Below, piece by piece: positions 6,798-10,535 of a DNA stretch of 10,535 nt. Source of the DNA: CAZKYX01 sp964557125. Its GTDB lineage: Bacteria; Patescibacteriota; Microgenomatia; Levybacterales; GWA1-39-11. Location of the stretch: the NCBI GenBank assembly GCA_964557125.1, contig CAZKYX010000036.1:1-10535 (forward strand), read 5' to 3'. The notes beneath the pieces are model-generated. The model did not search any database, was not told the origin of the DNA, and was given only the letters and a program-made list of their open reading frames with translations. Position numbers and translations under genes: made by a program. Within the stretch, counting starts at the first letter, position 1. Every line of letters starts with the position of its first letter.

Positions 6798-6826
6798 ATA
6801 GTACTACCGAAAAAGCTACAAGTCAA
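6798..6826 (-). promoter_or_regulatory. Promoter of the hypothetical gene, leaderless geometry
   Basis: On the - strand TTGACT (6821-6826, 5/6), a 17-nt spacer, and TACTAT (6798-6803, 4/6). Six bases then lead to the ATG at 6791, so position +7 after the -10 box is the A of the start codon. The intervening bases contain no Shine-Dalgarno sequence. Confidence 0.65.
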
Positions 6827-6831
6827 TTTAT

Positions 6832-6931
6832 NNNNNNNNNNNNNNNNNNNNNNNNNNNNNNNNNNNNNNNNNNNNNNNNNNNNNNNNNNNNNNNNNNNNN
6901 NNNNNNNNNNNNNNNNNNNNNNNNNNNNNNN
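6832..6931. other. Assembly gap of exactly 100 N
   Basis: A run of 100 undetermined bases, the usual placeholder for a scaffold join of unknown size. Any reading frame crossing it is meaningless, and adjacency of the hypothetical gene and rny is not proven. Short repeats on its right side may have caused the break. Confidence 0.98.
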
Positions 6932-6984
6932 GTGAGTGCAATTTAATTTCAAATACGGGGAGCGAAGCATGACAAGAGCTTTTG

Positions 6985-7007
6985 GTTCTTTTTGCGGGAA
7001 AAAGAAC
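6985..7007. repeat. 9-bp inverted repeat next to the gap
   Basis: GTTCTTTTT (6985-6993) and AAAAAGAAC (6999-7007) form a perfect 9-bp stem around a 5-nt GCGGG loop. It lies in the non-coding stretch between the gap and the end of rny. Function unknown; it is part of a cluster of three small palindromes. Confidence 0.7.
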
Positions 7008-7030
7008 AATTTCAAACTTGAATTTAAAGG

Positions 7031-7051
7031 ATTCCGGACCAAGCCCGGAAT
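7031..7051. repeat. Palindromic intergenic repeat (ATTCCGG...CCGGAAT)
   Basis: A 7-bp perfect stem, ATTCCGG (7031-7037) and CCGGAAT (7045-7051), with a 7-nt loop. The sequence and its - strand translation (VIPGLVRNP) resemble a dispersed repeat I recall from many bacterial genomes; that resemblance is from memory, not a search. Confidence 0.6.
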
Positions 7052-7054
7052 GAC

Positions 7055-7085
7055 AAATAAAAGATTGCGTCGTTTTACTCGCAAT
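7055..7085 (-). terminator. Repeat-derived hairpin with T-tract downstream of rny
   Basis: On the - strand, ATTGCG (7080-7085) pairs with CGCAAT (7064-7069) around a 10-nt loop, followed at once by CTTTTATTT (7055-7063). It starts 28 bp after the rny stop. The stem is only 6 bp, so termination would be weak, but placement and T-tract suit a terminator. The hairpin sequence is itself of the dispersed-repeat type. Confidence 0.4.
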
Positions 7086-7112
7086 GACGAATGGAAAAAA
7101 GGGAAATTAGGA

Positions 7113-8270
7113 TTATTCTTTTGGCTCGGTAACGCGGAATTCTCGGATTACAGTAACTCTTACAACTCCTGGGACAATAACTTTTCTATCAATTTCTTCC
7201 TTTATCTTACGTGCCAAAATTGTTGTCTCAACATCGTCAAGTTTTCCGGGATTTACAACAACTCGAATTTCGCGTCCTGCTTCAAAAGCATATGCATCCT
7301 CGACCCCATCATAATGCTTCGCTATTTCTTCCATATCGCGAAGACGCTTCATGTAATCTTGCAAATCTTCATGTCTTGCTCCAGGCCTTGCACCTGATAT
7401 AGCATCAGCCGTACTTACAATCATTGACTCAATTGAGGAGAAAGGTAGGTCCTCATGATGCTCAGCAACACAATTTACAATTTCTCGTGGAATTTTGTAC
7501 TTATTCAAAAGCTCAACTCCCAAGTCTACATGACTTCCCTCCTTATCATTTACAATTTTTCCGATATCATGAAATAGGCATCCCAATTTTACTGTCTCGA
7601 CATTTGCACCAATTTCATAGGCAATTTGCATTCCGATTTTCGTTTCTTCAAGAGTATGAACGACTAGATTCTGCCCAAAAGAGGTACGAAATTTAAATCT
7701 TCCAAGCATTTGGATAAGATCTGGATGAATATTGTATGCATCAACTGCATGAGCTAGTTTTTCTCCTTCTTCAAAAAGAATTTTATCTACTTCCTTTTTT
7801 TGCTGCTCTACAACTTCTTCAATTCTTACCGGTTGGATTCTGGTATCACGAATGAGAAGCTCAAGCGCTCGTCTTGCAACTTCTCTTCTCACAGCATCAA
7901 AGCTTGAGATTCTAATTAATCCTCTTTCCTCAAGATCAACATCAACTCCGGTAGCATTTTCAAAAGAACGAATATTTCTTCCTTCTTTTCCAATAATTCT
8001 TCCCTTCATATCTTCATCTTCAATTTTTACAACTGATATGGTGTATTCAGGAAGGAAATCGAGAGCACCGTGCTTTATAGCATCGGCCAATATTTCCTGA
8101 GCTTTTTTGTGAGCGGTTAATTTTATCTCTGCTTCTGCCTCTTTTATCTCTTTAGCCATTTCGGCTTGAAGATCTGTTTTAAGCTCATCTAACAAGAGTT
8201 TTTTTGCCTCTTCTGAGGTAATATGCGAGGTTTCTTCAAGTTTATTGATGTATTTTTTTCTATCGTCCAT
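7113..8270 (-). CDS. rny: Ribonuclease Y, short form lacking the N-terminal membrane anchor
   Basis: A 385-residue endoribonuclease that initiates mRNA decay. Order of parts: a short charged helix (residues 10-68, the tail of the family coiled coil, including the ITSEEAK segment), a KH RNA-binding domain with GRIIGKEGRNIRSFE (90-104), and an HD catalytic domain with H205, HDIGK (234-238) and HH (271-272). The family C-terminus has ARPGARHED (294-302), the AGREIRVVV segment (331-339) and TVIREFRV. Typical RNase Y is about 510-520 residues with an N-terminal transmembrane helix and long coiled coil; roughly the first 130 residues are missing here. Reading upstream in frame, a stop appears 13 codons before the ATG with no alternative start between, so this is not a mis-called start. 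No Shine-Dalgarno sequence is visible. It diverges from the glycerate kinase gene. Confidence 0.95.
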   Translation of the reverse strand: MDDRKKYINKLEETSHITSEEAKKLLLDELKTDLQAEMAKEIKEAEAEIKLTAHKKAQEILADAIKHGALDFLPEYTISVVKIEDEDMKGRIIGKEGRNIRSFENATGVDVDLEERGLIRISSFDAVRREVARRALELLIRDTRIQPVRIEEVVEQQKKEVDKILFEEGEKLAHAVDAYNIHPDLIQMLGRFKFRTSFGQNLVVHTLEETKIGMQIAYEIGANVETVKLGCLFHDIGKIVNDKEGSHVDLGVELLNKYKIPREIVNCVAEHHEDLPFSSIESMIVSTADAISGARPGARHEDLQDYMKRLRDMEEIAKHYDGVEDAYAFEAGREIRVVVNPGKLDDVETTILARKIKEEIDRKVIVPGVVRVTVIREFRVTEPKE

Positions 8271-8291
8271 GCTATTTGGACAAAGCGGAGA

Positions 8292-8316
8292 GTAAAACCT
8301 ATTTTATATAGGTTTT
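8292..8316 (-). promoter_or_regulatory. Leader hairpin before rny
   Basis: AAAACCTAT (8294-8302) and ATAGGTTTT (8308-8316) form a perfect 9-bp stem with a 5-nt AT loop, about 25 bases upstream of the rny ATG and within the predicted leader. It is AT-rich with no following U-run, so a terminator is unlikely. A structure affecting translation or stability of rny mRNA is possible. Confidence 0.45.
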
Positions 8317-8349
8317 GCGTGAGGGTGTGAATAGAATTTTTTTATTCAT
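8299..8349 (-). other. Possible upstream ORF in the rny leader
   Basis: ATG at 8347-8349 opens a 16-codon frame encoding MNKKILFTPSRKTYIK, ending with TAG at 8299-8301 inside the leader hairpin. It lies downstream of the predicted start of transcription. There is no strong Shine-Dalgarno site, so it may be chance; if translated, ribosomes would unfold the hairpin. Confidence 0.2.
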
Positions 8350-8384
8350 AATACTTACGCTAAAGTACCGCTTTTCCTTCTAAT

Positions 8385-8393
8385 ATTATAACA
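8385..8393 (-). promoter_or_regulatory. Extended -10 promoter for rny
   Basis: On the - strand TG-T-TATAAT: a perfect hexamer at 8385-8390 with the TG extension at 8392-8393. The -35 area at 17 nt spacing reads TTTTAA (3/6), weak but tolerable with an extended -10. The expected start is near 8378, giving a leader of about 108 nt, the longest in this window. Confidence 0.65.
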
Positions 8394-8484
8394 CACCTCA
8401 CTTATGGTTAAAATAACCAGCTTACATATGAAAAACACTTCCATTACATACCTAATTACGCTAAACTGATTACACTACTGCCCT

Positions 8485-9753
8485 ATGTTAGTTAAGAATG
8501 CCGACTCTCTTGGAGTAACACCACAAAGAAAACAACTTCTAGAAGTGATAGATGCTGCACTTGCATCAATCCAACCTGAAGATGCAATAAGAAAAAATTT
8601 CCGTTTATCCGAAAACACTCTTACCATTCTTGATGAATCGTATGACCTTAACAATTATGACAACGTGTATCTTATCGGATTTGGTAAAGGAAGCGCCGGC
8701 AATGCAAAGCTTATGGAGGATATTTTGGGTGACTGGTTAAAGGAGGGATATGTCATTGATCTTGTTGGTCAAGATTTTAAGAAACTTCAATTTACACAAG
8801 GAACCCATCCGGTCGTGTCTCAACAAAATGTAGATTTTACACAAAAAGTAATAACCCGATATGGAAATCTTACTGAAAAAGACTTGATGTTAGTTGTCGT
8901 CTGCGGTGGCGGGAGCGCAATGTTTGAGCACCCTCATAGCGTCTCTGTAGAGCAAAAAATTGCCATTGAAAAAGCACTTCTCAAGTCAGGAGCTAACATC
9001 ATAGAAATGAACAAAATTAGACAACACTTATCTGATGTGAAAGGTGGAGGACTTGCACAAATTTTATACCCAGCAACAGTTGCAACACTCATCTTCTCAG
9101 ATGTCCCTGGAAATAACGTAACATACATTGCTTCAGGTCCAACAGCAAAGGATGATACAACCATTGATGATGCTATGACGCTCATTGAAAAATTCCACTT
9201 GCCTGAATTTCAACGTGAATCTTTCATTGAAAATCCAAAGGATGACAAGTATTTTGAGAAGGTACATAATCATATTGTTCTTTCAAATCTGACTGGACTT
9301 GCTGCCATGAAAGAAAAAGCTGAAAGCTTTGGAATACCTGTTGTAATTTATAGCGATAAATTCCAAGGAGAAGCAAGAGATGCCTCCCTTGAACTATTGG
9401 AAAAGACCCAGCGAGGGCAACTCCTTCTGGCAGCAGGCGAGACAACGGTAACTGCCAAAGGAGACGGTAAAGGAGGAAGAAATCAAGAAGCTGCACTATC
9501 CGCTCTTATTAACCTTCCCGAAAATACACTTTTCTGCTCATTTGATTCTGATGGATGGGACAACTCATCTACTGCTGGTGCGCTTGTTGATAGTGAAAGT
9601 AAAAGGAAAATGTCAGAACAAAATCTCAGTGCCCAAGAATATTTAGACAACAATGACAGCTTTACTTTTTTTGAAAAAATAGGCGATGGAATAATTACAG
9701 ACCACCTCCCTTCCAACGTCGCCGATTTGCTGATAGTATGGAAGTGGGATTAA
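8485..9753 (+). CDS. Glycerate 2-kinase, type II (DUF4147 plus MOFRL)
   Basis: A 422-residue cytosolic enzyme expected to phosphorylate D-glycerate to 2-phosphoglycerate using ATP. The N-terminal DUF4147 domain shows GFGKGSAGNAKLMEDIL (65-81), CGGGSAMFEHP (140-150), MNKIRQHLSDVKGGGLA (175-191) and FSDVPGNNVTYIASGPT (204-220). The C-terminal MOFRL domain shows AGETTVTAKGDGKGGRNQEAAL (317-338), DSDGWDNSSTAGALVD (354-369) and LPSNVADLLI (408-417). These match the GckA/TtuD family in order and length. The usual TDGxDG motif appears as SDGWDN, a mild deviation. The ATG has no Shine-Dalgarno site; a TACACT box (8471-8476) ends eight bases before it, a weaker version of the leaderless arrangement. 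It diverges from rny across a 214-bp gap and is followed by a transketolase gene on the same strand, which suggests a shared role in sugar-phosphate metabolism. Confidence 0.93.
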   Translation: MLVKNADSLGVTPQRKQLLEVIDAALASIQPEDAIRKNFRLSENTLTILDESYDLNNYDNVYLIGFGKGSAGNAKLMEDILGDWLKEGYVIDLVGQDFKKLQFTQGTHPVVSQQNVDFTQKVITRYGNLTEKDLMLVVVCGGGSAMFEHPHSVSVEQKIAIEKALLKSGANIIEMNKIRQHLSDVKGGGLAQILYPATVATLIFSDVPGNNVTYIASGPTAKDDTTIDDAMTLIEKFHLPEFQRESFIENPKDDKYFEKVHNHIVLSNLTGLAAMKEKAESFGIPVVIYSDKFQGEARDASLELLEKTQRGQLLLAAGETTVTAKGDGKGGRNQEAALSALINLPENTLFCSFDSDGWDNSSTAGALVDSESKRKMSEQNLSAQEYLDNNDSFTFFEKIGDGIITDHLPSNVADLLIVWKWD

Positions 9754-9755
9754 CG

Positions 9756-9808
9756 AGGTTGTAGGCGCCGCCCAGAGGCTCTGCCCGACGGGTTGCAGGT
9801 TGTAGGTT
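9756..9808 (+). repeat. GC-rich insert between 10-bp direct repeats
   Basis: AGGTTGTAGG occurs at 9756-9765 and 9797-9806, flanking 31 bp of strikingly GC-rich sequence that contains the palindromes GGCGCC and CAGAGGCTCTG. The second copy is part of the 13-mer shared with 5950-5962. This resembles a tiny inserted element with duplicated ends, or a decayed repeat cluster. It starts 3 bp after the glycerate kinase stop and no conventional terminator is seen there. Confidence 0.6.
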
Positions 9809-9855
9809 ATAGTTAGGGAGAGAATACTTTAAAAACAATGTAGCGAACGGAACAT

Positions 9856-10535
9856 ATGGATGAATTAACAGAACAAAAATTATTTGAATTGCTTGAAAAG
9901 GCTGTTGAAGCCCGCGAGCTTCTTATGTCAACGCTTCTTGAAGCAGGTTCCGGACATTCAGCAGGACCGCTTGGAATGGCTGATATATTTACGGCATTTT
10001 ATTTTCATATCTTGAATCACGATGCCAACAGTCCTGACTGGGAAGACCGCGATAGATTAATTTTATCGAATGGACATATCTGCCCCATTAGATATGTGTC
10101 GATGGCGCAAGCTGGGTACTTTCCTATCGAAGAGTTGAAAACTTTGAGAAAAATAAATTCTCGTATTCAAGGGCATCCACATAGAACAGCTCTTCCAGGT
10201 CTTGAAACAACTTCAGGACCACTTGGTGAAGGATTGTCTCAAGCCATTGGTATAGCACTCGCCGGAAAATTGGACAAGAAAAACTACCAAGTATATTGCA
10301 TCGCTTCTGATGGTGAGCATCAAGAAGGGAATACTTGGGAAGCAGCAATGCTTGCACCAAAATATAAATTAGACAATCTGACACTTATTATAGATAGAAA
10401 TAATATTCAAATAGACGGAAATACAGAAGATGTTATGCCACTAGAACCGCTTCGTCTTAAATATGAGACTTTTAATTGGAATGTCTTGGAAATTGATGGT
10501 AATAATATCAGAGGGTTTGTTGACGCAATAAATAC
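9856..10535 (+). CDS. Transketolase, N-terminal (thiamine diphosphate-binding) part, cut by the window end
   Basis: 226 codons are open to the end of the window. The protein is the pyrophosphate-binding half of transketolase, which moves two-carbon ketol units between sugar phosphates. Visible motifs are AGSGHSAGPLGMADI (30-44), RDRLILSNGHI (65-75), GHP (106-108), TSGPLGEGLSQAIG (119-132) and the ThDP/metal motif SDGEHQEGNTWEAAMLAPKY (151-170) with DRNNIQIDG (180-188). The pattern resembles the stand-alone N-terminal subunit (about 270-300 residues) of split transketolases more than the single-chain enzyme, but the end is not visible. The first motif position is Ser where Gly is usual in GDG. 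The ATG is preceded by a weak CGGA. It follows the glycerate kinase by 102 bp, the gap being filled by the GC-rich repeat. Confidence 0.93.
   Translation, partial: MDELTEQKLFELLEKAVEARELLMSTLLEAGSGHSAGPLGMADIFTAFYFHILNHDANSPDWEDRDRLILSNGHICPIRYVSMAQAGYFPIEELKTLRKINSRIQGHPHRTALPGLETTSGPLGEGLSQAIGIALAGKLDKKNYQVYCIASDGEHQEGNTWEAAMLAPKYKLDNLTLIIDRNNIQIDGNTEDVMPLEPLRLKYETFNWNVLEIDGNNIRGFVDAIN

Noticed and set aside
6785..7084. Open frame on the - strand crossing the N run, with a VIPGLVRNP-like stretch
   Set aside because: It reads through 34 undetermined codons, and the recognisable part is a translated palindromic repeat, not a protein domain.
6936..7397. 153-codon + strand frame overlapping the end of rny
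   Set aside because: It consists of the repeat region plus the antisense of a firmly identified gene, with no start signals or family resemblance.
8292..8316. Bidirectional terminator between rny and the glycerate kinase gene
   Set aside because: The two genes diverge from this region, and the stem is AT-rich with no following T-run.
8934..9716. Antisense frames within the glycerate kinase gene
   Set aside because: Low-complexity shadows opposite a recognised family; no independent signals.
10124..10384. 86-codon - strand frame opposite the transketolase
   Set aside because: The + strand frame has unmistakable thiamine diphosphate motifs through the same bases.
1..10535. Alternative genetic code with TGA read as glycine or tryptophan
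   Set aside because: No in-frame TGA occurs in any real gene, and expected Gly and Trp positions use GGN and TGG codons.

Overview
The window looks like a compact, AT-rich bacterial chromosome segment. It is probably from a small-genome lineage such as the Candidate Phyla Radiation (Patescibacteria). That assignment is an inference: it rests on short intergenic gaps, weak or absent Shine-Dalgarno sites at most starts, small palindromic repeats between genes, a shortened RNase Y, and a transketolase of the N-terminal-subunit type. TGA does not occur inside any real gene and all eight visible stop codons are TAA or TAG, so the standard bacterial code fits. A 100-base N run (6832-6931) shows this is a scaffold; distances and gene order across it are unverified.

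Left part, + strand (108-3845): a DUF1295 / steroid 5-alpha-reductase-like membrane protein, then a 977-residue UvrD-type helicase fused to a C-terminal PD-(D/E)XK nuclease with four clustered cysteines at its end. The helicase gene converges on, and overlaps by 8 bp, a stand-alone SpoT-like HD hydrolase on the - strand.

Middle part, - strand (3838-6791): read in transcription order this is an unrecognised 145-residue helical protein, an HU-family DNA-binding protein, the tRNA prenyltransferase MiaA, the RNase P RNA with a clear promoter, and the HD hydrolase. The set mixes tRNA maturation and modification, nucleoid structure and probable alarmone turnover.

Right part: after the assembly gap comes a stretch of short palindromic repeats, then rny (RNase Y, - strand) without its usual membrane anchor and with a roughly 110-nt leader. 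Diverging from it on the + strand are a type II glycerate 2-kinase and the start of a transketolase that runs off the window. These two enzymes feed the lower glycolytic and pentose-phosphate pools.

The signals most worth a second look are: promoters whose -10 box lies 5-6 nt before the start codon of three genes, implying leaderless mRNAs; the single-chain helicase/Fe-S nuclease; the membrane-anchor-less RNase Y; and families of tiny repeats, one of which shares its core with the P3 arm of RNase P RNA, the HU leader and the rny leader. I did not find a CRISPR array, a transposase, tRNAs, or a convincing new multi-gene defence system.
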